Shown piece by piece: positions 15,806-23,715 of a stretch of DNA of 64,000 bases. Within the stretch, counting starts at the first letter, position 1. Each line of letters begins with the position of its first letter. Below the pieces are notes generated by a model that did not search any database, was not told the origin of the DNA, and worked only from the letters and a program-made list of their open reading frames with translations. Where the stretch lies: assembly GCF_014651055.1 (NCBI RefSeq), contig NZ_BMWD01000019.1, positions 102,087-166,086 of the forward strand, in the 5' to 3' direction. This DNA is from Streptomyces fructofermentans. Lineage in GTDB: Bacteria; Actinomycetota; Actinomycetes; Streptomycetales; Streptomycetaceae. Position numbers and translations under genes: made by a program.

Positions 15806-16348
15806 TCAGACCTCCGTGCCGCCGTCCTCGACGAGGGTGAGCGTCCGCCGCCCGCGCAGCACACGTGCGCGGGCGGCGAGCGGGACGGCCGCCGCCAGGA
15901 GGCCGACCACCAGCGCGGCCGGACCCCACGCGGCGCCGGACGCCCACGGGAGGTCGAGGGCGGTGTCCAGCGACCAGCTGCCGGGACCGGTGAACGCGAG
16001 CACCGCGGCCACGGCCCCGTACCAGAACGGCACTTCGCAGCCGCCGCGCTGGGCCCAGAAGCCGTTGGGCGCGGTGGCCGCGGTCGCGACCGCCATCGTG
16101 CCGACCACCACCGCGCACGCGCCGGGCATCAGGAGTCCCAGGGCGAGGAGAAGGGCGCCCACCGACTCGGCGACCCCGGCCGTCAGCGCCATCCGCGCGC
16201 CCGGCACGAAGCCCCACGACTCGAACACGACACCGGTGCCGGTGAGCCCGGCCCCGCCGAACCAGCCGCGCAGCTTCTGCGCGGCGTGTCCGCAGAGCAG
16301 TGCGGCGAGCAGCAGCCGCAGCACGAGCAGTCCCAGGTCCATCGTCAT
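15806..16348 (-). CDS. DoxX-family membrane protein
   Basis: A 180-aa protein with four main hydrophobic segments (about residues 4-22, 52-76, 78-98 and 104-160 in two parts). The DoxX core is clear: LGLLVLRLLLAALLCGHAAQKL, GLTGTG, the AESVGALLLALGLLMP helix, and GFWAQRGGCE. DoxX proteins are small inner-membrane proteins tied to redox or thiol stress. The ATG at 16346-16348 is used; a second Met two codons later is possible. It is followed at short distance by the amidohydrolase on the same strand but transcribed after it, so it may be its operon partner. Confidence 0.85.
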   Translation of the reverse strand: MTMDLGLLVLRLLLAALLCGHAAQKLRGWFGGAGLTGTGVVFESWGFVPGARMALTAGVAESVGALLLALGLLMPGACAVVVGTMAVATAATAPNGFWAQRGGCEVPFWYGAVAAVLAFTGPGSWSLDTALDLPWASGAAWGPAALVVGLLAAAVPLAARARVLRGRRTLTLVEDGGTEV

Positions 16349-16368
16349 GCCTCGCAGCCCCCGGCCCG

Positions 16369-17817
16369 TCAGTGCCCGTGCGTCGCGGAGCTGCGGAAGT
16401 CGGTGTAGGTGTACGGGTTGTCGAGGACCTTCGCGGCGGGGACGTCCGGGTTCATGCCCCGGCGCCACTCCTCCTCGCCCATGGCCGACCGCAGGTGCTC
16501 GACGGTCTGCTCGACCGTGCGCCGTACGGCGGCGAGGTCCACGGCGATCAGGCGGTGCTCGTGCTTGACCACGCGTCCGTCGACGACGACGGTGTGCACG
16601 TCGCCGCGCTGGGCCTGGAAGGCGACGTGGCCGTAGGGGTTGAGTACCGGGAACGAGACCGGCGAGTGGTCGTTCTTGATCAGGACGAGGTCCGCCTTCC
16701 GGCCGGCCTCGATGCTGCCGAGGTCGCTCCCCCGCCCAAGTGCCTTGGCTCCGCCGAGCGTTGCCCATTCCACGACCTGGTCGGCGCGGAGTGCGCTGTG
16801 CGTGACGGTCTCGCCCTTGGTGTGGGCCTCCAGGTGCTCGCGCGCACGGTCCGCGCCGAGGGTGGTGCGCATCGCGGAGAACAGGTCGCCGCTCCACCAC
16901 ACGCTCGTGTCCATCGACAGGGAGACGGGGATGCCGTGTGAGCGGAGCGCCCAGGTCGTCGGGTATCCCTGTCCGGCGCTCTGCTCGCTCTCCGTGGAGA
17001 CCGAGACCGAGCCGCCCGTCGCCGCGATGCGGTGGTAGGAGTCGGCGGAGAGGGTGGAGGCGTGGACGTAGACCGTCTCGGGGGTCATGAAGCCGTTTTC
17101 GTGCATCAGGCGGATGCCTGCGTCGTCGGTGGCTCCCCAGACGCCGGCGTGGGTGGTGACGGCGACGCCGAGTTCGCGTGCCGCCTCGAAGGCCGGCTTC
17201 TCGGGGAACGCGGGGTCGCCCGTGACGTCGAAGGCGAGTTGGAGGCCGAGCATGTCGTCGCCGGTGACCCGGCGGCTCACGAAGTCCCGGAACTCCGGGG
17301 AGCCGGTCCATTCCGCCGGAGACTGCTGGATGTTTCCGTAGGCGAGGACGAACCGTCCCGGCACGGCCTGCAGGGCGTCGACGGCGGCGTCCGCGTGGTC
17401 GACGGTCTGGAGGCCGTGCGACCAGTCGACGACCGTGGTCACGCCGGCGTCGAGGGCCTCCACCGCGGCCAGCAGGTTGCCCGCGTACACGTCCTCGGGC
17501 CGGAACCGCTTGCCGTGTTCGAGGTAGTACCAGACGAAGTACTGGGTGAGGGTCCAGTCGGCCCCGTAGCCGCGCATCGCCGTCTGCCACATGTGCCGGT
17601 GCGTGTCGATCATGCCCGGCATCACGATGCCGCCGGAGGCGTCGATCTCCGCGGTCCCCTCGGGGACGTCGAGCCGCGGGCCGACCGCGGCGATCCGGTC
17701 GTCGACGACGAGGACGTCCGTGTCGGTGAGCACGCTGCGCGCGCTGTCGACCGGCAGCACCGTGCCGCCGCGGAACACGAGGGGGCGTCCCGGCTGGAAT
17801 GCGGTGGACTGGCTCAT
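16369..17817 (-). CDS. Amidohydrolase (AtzA/TrzN-like cytosine deaminase superfamily)
   Basis: A 482-aa metal-dependent hydrolase. The metal HxH motif is MIDTHRHMW (H73, H75); later landmarks are VTTHAGVWG with a metal-type His, SVSTESEQ in place of a usual S-x-x-N loop, and SLSMDTSVWWSG with the metal Asp. The C-terminus has KADLVLI and VVVDGRVVKHEH, typical of the flanking beta-sandwich. Such enzymes hydrolyse C-N or C-Cl bonds on heteroaromatic rings or deaminate bases; the exact substrate is not predictable. The ATG at 17815-17817 has GGGAG upstream. A palindrome 23 bp upstream matches one before the CoA-transferase, so the IclR protein probably controls both. Confidence 0.85.
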   Translation of the reverse strand: MSQSTAFQPGRPLVFRGGTVLPVDSARSVLTDTDVLVVDDRIAAVGPRLDVPEGTAEIDASGGIVMPGMIDTHRHMWQTAMRGYGADWTLTQYFVWYYLEHGKRFRPEDVYAGNLLAAVEALDAGVTTVVDWSHGLQTVDHADAAVDALQAVPGRFVLAYGNIQQSPAEWTGSPEFRDFVSRRVTGDDMLGLQLAFDVTGDPAFPEKPAFEAARELGVAVTTHAGVWGATDDAGIRLMHENGFMTPETVYVHASTLSADSYHRIAATGGSVSVSTESEQSAGQGYPTTWALRSHGIPVSLSMDTSVWWSGDLFSAMRTTLGADRAREHLEAHTKGETVTHSALRADQVVEWATLGGAKALGRGSDLGSIEAGRKADLVLIKNDHSPVSFPVLNPYGHVAFQAQRGDVHTVVVDGRVVKHEHRLIAVDLAAVRRTVEQTVEHLRSAMGEEEWRRGMNPDVPAAKVLDNPYTYTDFRSSATHGH

Positions 17818-18121
17818 CTCTGAATCTCCCGCTCGTGATCGGACGCTTGTCCGTATGGCGGCATCCGTTGACGCCTGATGGTGTTCAAGCCACCGTGGTG
17901 ATGTCAATATGCGCGGCGGGCAAAGGAATCCCTCTCCAGTCCCGCGTCTTGTCCGGTGTGCGGTCACGGAGACCGACACCCGGGACAGCCCTTCGCCCAC
18001 TCCGCCGATTTCCTGCGTAAAGTGCCCTGCCGGGCCGTCCGCAGACCGGACAGCGGAGCGGTCGGATCGAGCGAGCAGCCGAGGACGGACACCGGAGCCG
18101 GCCGTCAGGACAGGAGTCACC
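17818..18121. other. Divergent control region of the amidohydrolase and IclR genes
   Basis: 304 bases. It holds the CGGAC-N4-GTCCG palindrome at 17840-17853 near the amidohydrolase start, and a reversed-arm version (GTCCG-N5-CGGAC, 18037-18051) about 70 bases before the IclR start. Both fit autoregulation by IclR. Confidence 0.5.
17840..17853. promoter_or_regulatory. Candidate IclR operator, amidohydrolase side
   Basis: CGGAC-GCTT-GTCCG, a perfect 5-4-5 inverted repeat, 23 bp before the amidohydrolase ATG. The same arms with the same spacing occur at 18977-18990 before the CoA-transferase gene. The repeat is seen directly; IclR binding is inferred. Confidence 0.6.
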
Positions 18122-18943
18122 ATGCCCCGCGAAGGAACCGGACCCGATTTCATCGAGGCCCTGGCCCGAGGCCTCGAGGTCATCACGGCCTTCCGGCCCG
18201 GGCAGCCGGTGATGTCGCTGTCCGACGTGGCGGCGGCCACGGGACTGGCCAGACCGACCGCCCGGCGGATCCTGCTCACGCTGGTCGAGTTGGGGTACGT
18301 ACGGCAGCAGGGGGGCGGCTTCTCGCTCACGCCGCGCGTGCTCGACCTCGGTGTCGCCTACGTGGGCTCGATGGGGCTGTGGGACGTGGCGCGACCGCAC
18401 CTCGAACGGCTCGTCGAGCAGACCGGCGAGTCCTGCTCCATCGCCCAACTGGACGGCTCGGACATCGTGTACGTCGCCCGTGTCTCCATGCCGAAGATCG
18501 TCACTCTCGCCGTCCGGATCGGCACGCGCTTCCCCGCGCTGTCCACCTCGCTGGGCAAGGTCCTGCTGGCCGCGTTGCCCGCGGACGAGGTGGCCGGTGT
18601 GCTCGCCGAGCCGAGCCGGTCGGGGCTGCGGGCCGTGTGGCAGCCCGAACGCCCCGAGTGGGAAGCCGAGTTGCGGGCGGTGCGCGCCCGGGGCTGGGCG
18701 ATGACCGACGAGCAACTGGCTCGGGGCATCCGGTCGGTGGCGGCGCCGCTGCGCGACGGCTCGGGCCGGGTCGTGGCGAGCGTCAACGTCAACGCCCACG
18801 CCGCCGAGACGTCCGTGGACGTCCTCCTCGACCACCACCTGCCGCTTCTCCTCCAGGCGGCCGGCGAGATCAGCCTGGACTTCGCCCGCCTCGAGTCCGT
18901 GCCGCTCACCACCCGGGCGGGCGGTGCGATCACCAAGTCTTGA
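18122..18943 (+). CDS. IclR-family regulator (PcaR/PcaU/PobR-like)
   Basis: A 273-aa protein. Residues about 10-75 form the winged helix (FIEALARGLEVITAF, SLSDVAAATGLARPTARRILLTLVELGYV). Residues about 90-260 form the IclR effector domain (SLGKVLLAALP, TDEQLARGIRSVAAPLRD, VVASVNVNAHA). Wording is close to the PcaR/PobR subgroup, which activates or represses protocatechuate and related aromatic pathways in response to pathway acids. The ATG at 18122 has AGGAG upstream; longer readings are possible but unneeded. It lies between the two operons that carry the shared palindrome, so it is the likely local regulator. Confidence 0.9.
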   Translation: MPREGTGPDFIEALARGLEVITAFRPGQPVMSLSDVAAATGLARPTARRILLTLVELGYVRQQGGGFSLTPRVLDLGVAYVGSMGLWDVARPHLERLVEQTGESCSIAQLDGSDIVYVARVSMPKIVTLAVRIGTRFPALSTSLGKVLLAALPADEVAGVLAEPSRSGLRAVWQPERPEWEAELRAVRARGWAMTDEQLARGIRSVAAPLRDGSGRVVASVNVNAHAAETSVDVLLDHHLPLLLQAAGEISLDFARLESVPLTTRAGGAITKS

Positions 18944-18976
18944 CGCCCACGCCGTGCGCGCCACAGAATCGCCTGG

Positions 18977-18990
18977 CGGACACTCGTCCG
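18977..18990. promoter_or_regulatory. Candidate IclR operator, CoA-transferase side
   Basis: CGGAC-ACTC-GTCCG, a 5-4-5 inverted repeat 25 bp before the CoA-transferase ATG, matching the site at 17840-17853 in arms and spacing. A further CGGAC half-site follows at 18996-19000. Confidence 0.6.
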
Positions 18991-19014
18991 TTGGTCGGAC
19001 AGGAGGCATGGTTG

Positions 19015-20202
19015 ATGTCGGAGGGAACCCAGCCGACCGCTACCGGCGTCGGCCCCCTGTCCGGCGTACTGGTCGCGGACTTCTCCCGCGTCCTCGCCGG
19101 TCCGTACGCGACGATGCTCCTCGCCGATCTCGGCGCCGACGTGGTCAAGGTGGAGGGGCCCGGCGGGGACGACACCAGGAGCTGGTCGCCGCCGGTGCGG
19201 GACGAGGTGTCGACGTACTACCTCGGGATCAACCGCGGGAAGCGCTCGATCTCCCTCGACCTGCGGGACGGGAAGGACGCGGCCGTCGCACGGGAACTCG
19301 CCCGGCGCGCGGACGTCCTGATCGAGAACCTCAAGCCCGGCGGGATGGCCAAGTATGGACTGGACTTCGAGTCGGTCCGGCGGGACAACCCGGGACTGGT
19401 CTACGCGTCGATCACCGGCTTCGGCTCCGGAGCGGGCCGCCACGTCCCCGGCTACGACCTCATGGTGCAGGCCGTCTCCGGCCTGATGAGCCTGACGGGC
19501 GACCCGGAGGGCCCGCCCTTCCGGGCCGGGATCTCCGTCTTCGACGTGATGGCCGGCAACCACGCGGCGATCGGCGTCCTCGCCGCGCTGCGGCACCGCG
19601 AAGCCACGGGCGAGGGGCAGCTCGTCGAGGTCAACCTGCTGTCCTCCGCACTCACCGGACTGGTCAACCACAGCTCCGCGTACGTCGCGGGAGACACCGT
19701 GCCCTATCGGATGGGCAACGCCCACCCCAGCGTCTTCCCCTACGAACCCCTGCCCACCGCGGACAACGACCTGATCGTGGCCGCCGCCAACGACGGGCAG
19801 TTCCGCCGGCTGTGCGAGGTGCTGGGGATTCCGGAGGTCGCCGACGACCCGAGGTTCGCCCGCAACGCCGACCGCACCGCCCACCGCGAGGAACTCCGGC
19901 CGCTGCTGGTCGAACGGCTGGTGACGCGGGGCGCCGACGACTGGTTCGAGGCGCTCCTGGAGGTCGGTGTGCCGAGTGGGCCGATCAACACCATCGACGG
20001 AGGGTTCGCCATGGCCGAGCGCTTCGGACTCGACCCGGTCGTCACCGTGGGCGCCGGGGACCGCGCGGTGCCCACCACACGCCACCCGATCCGCCTCTCC
20101 GCCACCCCCGCCGCCTACCGGCTGCCACCGCCCGAACTCGACGAGCACGGTGCGGAACTGCGCACCTGGCTGTCCGAGCCCGAGGAGACGGACCATGGCT
20201 GA
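19015..20202 (+). CDS. CaiB/BaiF (class III) CoA-transferase
   Basis: A 395-aa formyl-CoA-transferase-family enzyme, which moves CoA between carboxylic acids through an aspartyl-CoA thioester. Landmarks are VADFSRVLAGPYATMLLADLGADVVKVE at the start (conserved throughout the family), the catalytic Asp in PGYDLMVQA (D148), TGEGQLVEVNL, and the C-terminal VGVPSGPINTI. The ATG at 19015 has AGGAGG eight bases upstream. The next gene overlaps by eight bases, and the dioxygenase follows, so the three form an operon. In this setting it probably activates a dicarboxylic ring-cleavage product or its derivative. Confidence 0.92.
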   Translation: MSEGTQPTATGVGPLSGVLVADFSRVLAGPYATMLLADLGADVVKVEGPGGDDTRSWSPPVRDEVSTYYLGINRGKRSISLDLRDGKDAAVARELARRADVLIENLKPGGMAKYGLDFESVRRDNPGLVYASITGFGSGAGRHVPGYDLMVQAVSGLMSLTGDPEGPPFRAGISVFDVMAGNHAAIGVLAALRHREATGEGQLVEVNLLSSALTGLVNHSSAYVAGDTVPYRMGNAHPSVFPYEPLPTADNDLIVAAANDGQFRRLCEVLGIPEVADDPRFARNADRTAHREELRPLLVERLVTRGADDWFEALLEVGVPSGPINTIDGGFAMAERFGLDPVVTVGAGDRAVPTTRHPIRLSATPAAYRLPPPELDEHGAELRTWLSEPEETDHG

Positions 20203-21031
20203 GTCCGAACGCCCCGCCTACCCCACGGCCCTCGGCGCGTCCGACCCGACGACCATCACCCTCCTGGGCCACGATCTCGCCGAGGACGTCATGGGCACGG
20301 TCGGCTTCGGGGAACTCGCGTTCTGGCTGGCCACCCAGCGGCGGCCCGCCCCCGGCGAGACCCGCGTGTTCGAGGCGGTGCTCGCCGCGCTGGCCGACCA
20401 CGGCTTCACCCCCACCGCGATCGTCACACGGCTCACGTACCTGTCCGCGCCGGACTCCGTCCAGGGCGCTCTCGCGGCCGGGCTGCTCGGCGGCGGCTCA
20501 CGCTTCCTCGGCGTCACCGAGGACACCGGACGGTTCCTCCACGACGTACTGGAGTCCCTGGACGGCAGCCTGCCCTCCGACGACGACGGATGGGACACGG
20601 TGGCCCTGCGTACGGTGCGGGAGCGCTCCTCGGCACGGGAGTTCGTCCCCGGTCTGGGCCACCACGTGCACAAGGAGGCCGATCCCCGCACCGCGCGGCT
20701 CATGGCGATCGCCCGCGAGGAGGGCCTGTTCGGGCCGCATCTCTCCCTGTTCGCCGCCATCGGCCGGGTCCACCCGCAGGTGCTCGGCAGGACGCTCCCC
20801 CTCAACGGCGCGGGAGTGTGCGGCGCCGCCCTCGCCGACCTGGGCCTGCCCCTGCCCCTGCTGCGCGGCTTCGCCCTGCTGGCGCGCACCGCCGGGCTCA
20901 TCGGCCAGCTCGCCGAGGAGATCCGGCGCCCGGTCGCCCGGGACATCTTCCTCTCGGTCGACCTCAACAACGCCTCCGTCCCCCCGGACCCGTACGTGCC
21001 GCAGCCGCTCGCGGAGCCGCGCGACGGCTGA
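20195..21031 (+). CDS. Citryl-CoA lyase / short citrate-synthase-like protein
   Basis: A 278-aa protein of the citrate-synthase superfamily, shorter than true citrate synthase (about 370-430 aa) and like the citryl-CoA lyase group. The active-site loop resembles the family's PGFGHP region: VPGLGHHVHKEADPRTARL. Later it has NGAGVCGAALADLGLP and GFALLARTAGLIGQLAEE, which carry the family's C-terminal helix. Such proteins form or cleave C-C bonds of hydroxyacyl-CoA esters. The start overlaps the CoA-transferase stop, so the pair probably acts in sequence: activation, then retro-aldol or Claisen cleavage. The substrate is not known. Confidence 0.85.
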   Translation: MAESERPAYPTALGASDPTTITLLGHDLAEDVMGTVGFGELAFWLATQRRPAPGETRVFEAVLAALADHGFTPTAIVTRLTYLSAPDSVQGALAAGLLGGGSRFLGVTEDTGRFLHDVLESLDGSLPSDDDGWDTVALRTVRERSSAREFVPGLGHHVHKEADPRTARLMAIAREEGLFGPHLSLFAAIGRVHPQVLGRTLPLNGAGVCGAALADLGLPLPLLRGFALLARTAGLIGQLAEEIRRPVARDIFLSVDLNNASVPPDPYVPQPLAEPRDG

Positions 21032-21105
21032 ACCCGCCCGGCGGCACACGGCCCACGGCCACCCGCCCCACCCCACTCACCAGGCAGACCAAGGGAGCAG
21101 CAACC

Positions 21106-21963
21106 GTGTTCGTCGACGAGGACAACATCACCGACCTTGCCGTCCAGCGGTGGGCCTCGGCCCATTCCCCCCGGTCGGGCGAGCTGATGACCGCGCTGGT
21201 CCGCCACCTCCACGCCTTCGCACGGGAGGTGGGCCTCAGCGAGGACGAGTGGATGACCGCGATCAACTGGCTCACCCGGGCCGGACAGCTCAGTGACGAG
21301 AAGCGCCAGGAGCTGATCCTCGCCTCGGACGTCCTCGGACTCAGCATGCTCGTCGTCCAGTTGAACAACCGGTTCGAGGCGCAGGCGACGCCCGCCACCG
21401 TGCTCGGCCCGTTCCACATCGACGGCTCGCCGACCGTGCCGCACGGCTTCGACATGTCGGACGGCATCCCGGGGACACCCCTGTTCATCACGGGTACGGT
21501 CACCGACACGGAGGGCAGGCCCGTCCCCCACGCCGTGCTCGACGTGTGGCAGGCCGACGCCGACGGCGCCTACGAGGCGCAGCTCCCCGAGATCGACGAG
21601 GCACGCCTGCGCGCCAAGTACCGGGCCCGGGAGGACGGCAGCTACTGCGTCCGCACGCTGGTGCCGCGCGGCTACGCCATCCCGATGGACGGCCCGGTCG
21701 GCGATCTGATCCGCGGGACGGACATCAGCCACTACCGGCCCGCGCACGTCCACTTCCTGATCGAGGAGCCCGGACACCGCAGGCTGATCACGCACTTGTT
21801 CCAGGAGGGCGGCGAATTCCTGGACAGCGACGTCGTGTTCGGCACGAAGGACGCGCTGATCGTGCCGTTCACCGAGCGGCAGGCCGGCATCGCTCCCGAC
21901 GGACGCCGCCTCGACAAGCCGTATCTGCACGCCCAGTTCGACTTCGTCCTTCAGCGGAGCTGA
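21106..21963 (+). CDS. Intradiol ring-cleavage dioxygenase (catechol/hydroxyquinol 1,2-dioxygenase)
   Basis: A 285-aa non-haem Fe(III) dioxygenase that opens catecholic rings between the hydroxyls. The iron ligands are all present with family spacing: Y156 (GAYEAQ), Y190 (RGYAIP), H214 and H216 (RPAHVHF). The N-terminal helical dimerisation domain is present (WMTAINWLTRAGQL). Length and wording suit hydroxyquinol 1,2-dioxygenases best. The GTG at 21106 has GGGAG upstream. It ends the CoA-transferase operon. No muconate cycloisomerase or maleylacetate reductase gene is nearby, which is unusual for this class. Confidence 0.92.
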   Translation: MFVDEDNITDLAVQRWASAHSPRSGELMTALVRHLHAFAREVGLSEDEWMTAINWLTRAGQLSDEKRQELILASDVLGLSMLVVQLNNRFEAQATPATVLGPFHIDGSPTVPHGFDMSDGIPGTPLFITGTVTDTEGRPVPHAVLDVWQADADGAYEAQLPEIDEARLRAKYRAREDGSYCVRTLVPRGYAIPMDGPVGDLIRGTDISHYRPAHVHFLIEEPGHRRLITHLFQEGGEFLDSDVVFGTKDALIVPFTERQAGIAPDGRRLDKPYLHAQFDFVLQRS

Positions 21964-22048
21964 CGGGCCGCCTGCCGGCAGACCCCGTCGGACGCCGTAC
22001 GCCGACCGGGCGCGGTCCGGCGCCGGGGTCGAATGGCCGGAATGCGGC

Positions 22049-22498
22049 TCAGTCACCCCATGGGTCACCCGCGCGGCGCCCGCCCTGGTCCGGTGTCCAC
22101 GGGGTGACACGGCGGTAGGCTGCGCGCGCGTTGACCACACGGGCCAGCGCGGTGCCCGCGACGGCCGCGGCGAGCAGGCAGGCGAGCCAGGCCGTGTCCC
22201 GGTGGCCGGCCCAGTTGATCTCGCCCGCGGGCGGGATGGTGAAGCCGTTGAGGAACAGCCAGCACAGGGCGGCCGTGCCGGGAGCGGCGACCAGCCGTGC
22301 CCACAGCCCCAGCAGCGCGGAGAGCAGGGACAGCAGGAGCAGGGCGAGGGTGGGCCGGTGGCCGCCACCGAGCAGGTTGAGCACCACGATCAGCAGCAGC
22401 GCGCCCACGAAAGCGGCCGACCAGACCAGCGGAGTCGCGGCGGGCTGCGGCACGGCTCTGGCCCGAGTGTTGAGCTGCGTCCACTCGATCACCTTCAT
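22049..22498 (-). CDS. DUF4118-like membrane protein
   Basis: A 149-aa protein with four close transmembrane segments (about residues 24-42, 49-67, 70-85 and 104-124), including a conserved FLNGFTIPPAGEINW loop. This matches the DUF4118 module found as the membrane part of KdpD-type sensor kinases, here free-standing without a kinase. The ATG at 22496-22498 was chosen; the frame is open upstream to another ATG at 22558, so a form about 20 residues longer is possible. Stand-alone DUF4118 proteins are common in Streptomyces and unassigned in function. It is convergent with the dioxygenase operon. Confidence 0.75.
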   Translation of the reverse strand: MKVIEWTQLNTRARAVPQPAATPLVWSAAFVGALLLIVVLNLLGGGHRPTLALLLLSLLSALLGLWARLVAAPGTAALCWLFLNGFTIPPAGEINWAGHRDTAWLACLLAAAVAGTALARVVNARAAYRRVTPWTPDQGGRRAGDPWGD

Positions 22499-22688
22499 GG
22501 CCCCTTTCCCCGACCCCGTCAGGACATATTTAACGGCCCGGGGCTCCTCCTCGGCCACAGCTCCTTCCAGCCGACCTCACGAGAATCGGCGCCGGCCGCC
22601 GCACGTCGTCGGACTCCGTCCCGTCACAGGGGCGCCCACAGGGAAATCCGGCACGGCGGCACGGGCACGCCAAACGCCGTCGACCGGC

Positions 22689-22707
22689 CGGCGGCTCCCG
22701 GCCGCCG
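22689..22707 (-). terminator. Short hairpin after the galactose operon
   Basis: CGGCGGC (22689-22695) pairs with GCCGCCG (22701-22707) around a 5-base loop, directly after the sugar kinase stop on the minus strand. It is a plausible end of the long operon. Confidence 0.5.
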
Positions 22708-22716
22708 CCGCTGCGG

Positions 22717-23715
22717 TCAGGCCGCGGATGCGCCCGTACCGTCCGGTGCCGCCCACGACTCCTCCGGCAGGCCGAGGAGGCGCTCGATCGCGGGGCCGTC
22801 GGGCAGGGGGCCGCGGTCGTCCGTCACCCGCAGGGCCGACGCGGCCGTGATGTGCCCGAGGCGCAGGGCGCGCGGTACGTCCCCGCCGCGCAGCAGGCCG
22901 GCCAGGAACCCGGCGGCGAAGGCGTCGCCCGCACCGACAGGCTCCACGACGTCCGTGGGCAGCGCCGGCACGGTCCATGTCCCGTCGTCCCCGAACACGG
23001 TGGCGCGCAGGCCGCCGTCCTTGACGACGAGCAGCCGCGGGTGCGGCAGCAGCTTCCGCACGCCGGCCGCGTCGAGCCCGGACCCCCACAGGTCCTGCGC
23101 CTCGTCGAGGCCGACGAAGGCGATGTCCGCCCGGTCGGCGAGGTCGCGGAGCACGCCGGCGGCCGTTCCCTCCGGCCAGAGCGCCGGGCGGTGGTTGACG
23201 TCGAAGCTGAGGGCGTACCTCCGCTCGCCGCGCGGGGTGCCGAGCGCGCGCTCGGCAAGGTTCCGGCAGGAGGGCGAGAGTGCCGGGGTCACACCGGTGA
23301 GGTGTACGACGGCCGCCGGGCCGACGCGGTCGTCGTCGAGCAGGTCGGGACCCAGCGCCGAGGCGGCCGAACCGCCCCGGTAGTAATGGACGCGGGTGCG
23401 GGCGCCGGTGGGTTCCTTGACCAGCAGGCCCGTGGGCCGGGTGGCGTCGGTGCGTACGCCGCCGACGTCGACGCCCGCCTCGGCGACCGCCGCGCGCACG
23501 CGCCGGCCGAGCGCGTCGTCGCCCACTGCCGAGAGCCAGCTCGCGGGCACGCCGTGGTCGGCCAGGTACATCGCGACGTTCGACTCCGCGCCCGCGACGG
23601 ACAGCCGCAGGGCTCCGGCGGTCTCCAGCGAGTCCGACGGGCCGGGCGCCAGCGCGGCCATGGTCTCCCCGACGCACACGACCGCTCCCCCGGCGGGCCG
23701 CCAGGCGCGGTTCAC
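22717..23715 (-). CDS. PfkB-family sugar kinase (2-keto-3-deoxy-galactonate/gluconate kinase)
   Basis: A 332-aa ribokinase-family enzyme. It has the N-terminal GETMAAL block, the AGAESNVAMYLA substrate motif, and the C-terminal PfkB signature with catalytic Asp, VEPVGAGDAFAAGFLAGLL. KdgK-type kinases of this length phosphorylate 2-keto-3-deoxy-gluconate or -galactonate. The GTG at 23713-23715 overlaps the lactonase stop by four bases. It follows genes for the lactonase, dehydratase and aldolase, so its role as the kinase before DgoA-type cleavage is well supported by context. Confidence 0.88.
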   Translation of the reverse strand: MNRAWRPAGGAVVCVGETMAALAPGPSDSLETAGALRLSVAGAESNVAMYLADHGVPASWLSAVGDDALGRRVRAAVAEAGVDVGGVRTDATRPTGLLVKEPTGARTRVHYYRGGSAASALGPDLLDDDRVGPAAVVHLTGVTPALSPSCRNLAERALGTPRGERRYALSFDVNHRPALWPEGTAAGVLRDLADRADIAFVGLDEAQDLWGSGLDAAGVRKLLPHPRLLVVKDGGLRATVFGDDGTWTVPALPTDVVEPVGAGDAFAAGFLAGLLRGGDVPRALRLGHITAASALRVTDDRGPLPDGPAIERLLGLPEESWAAPDGTGASAA

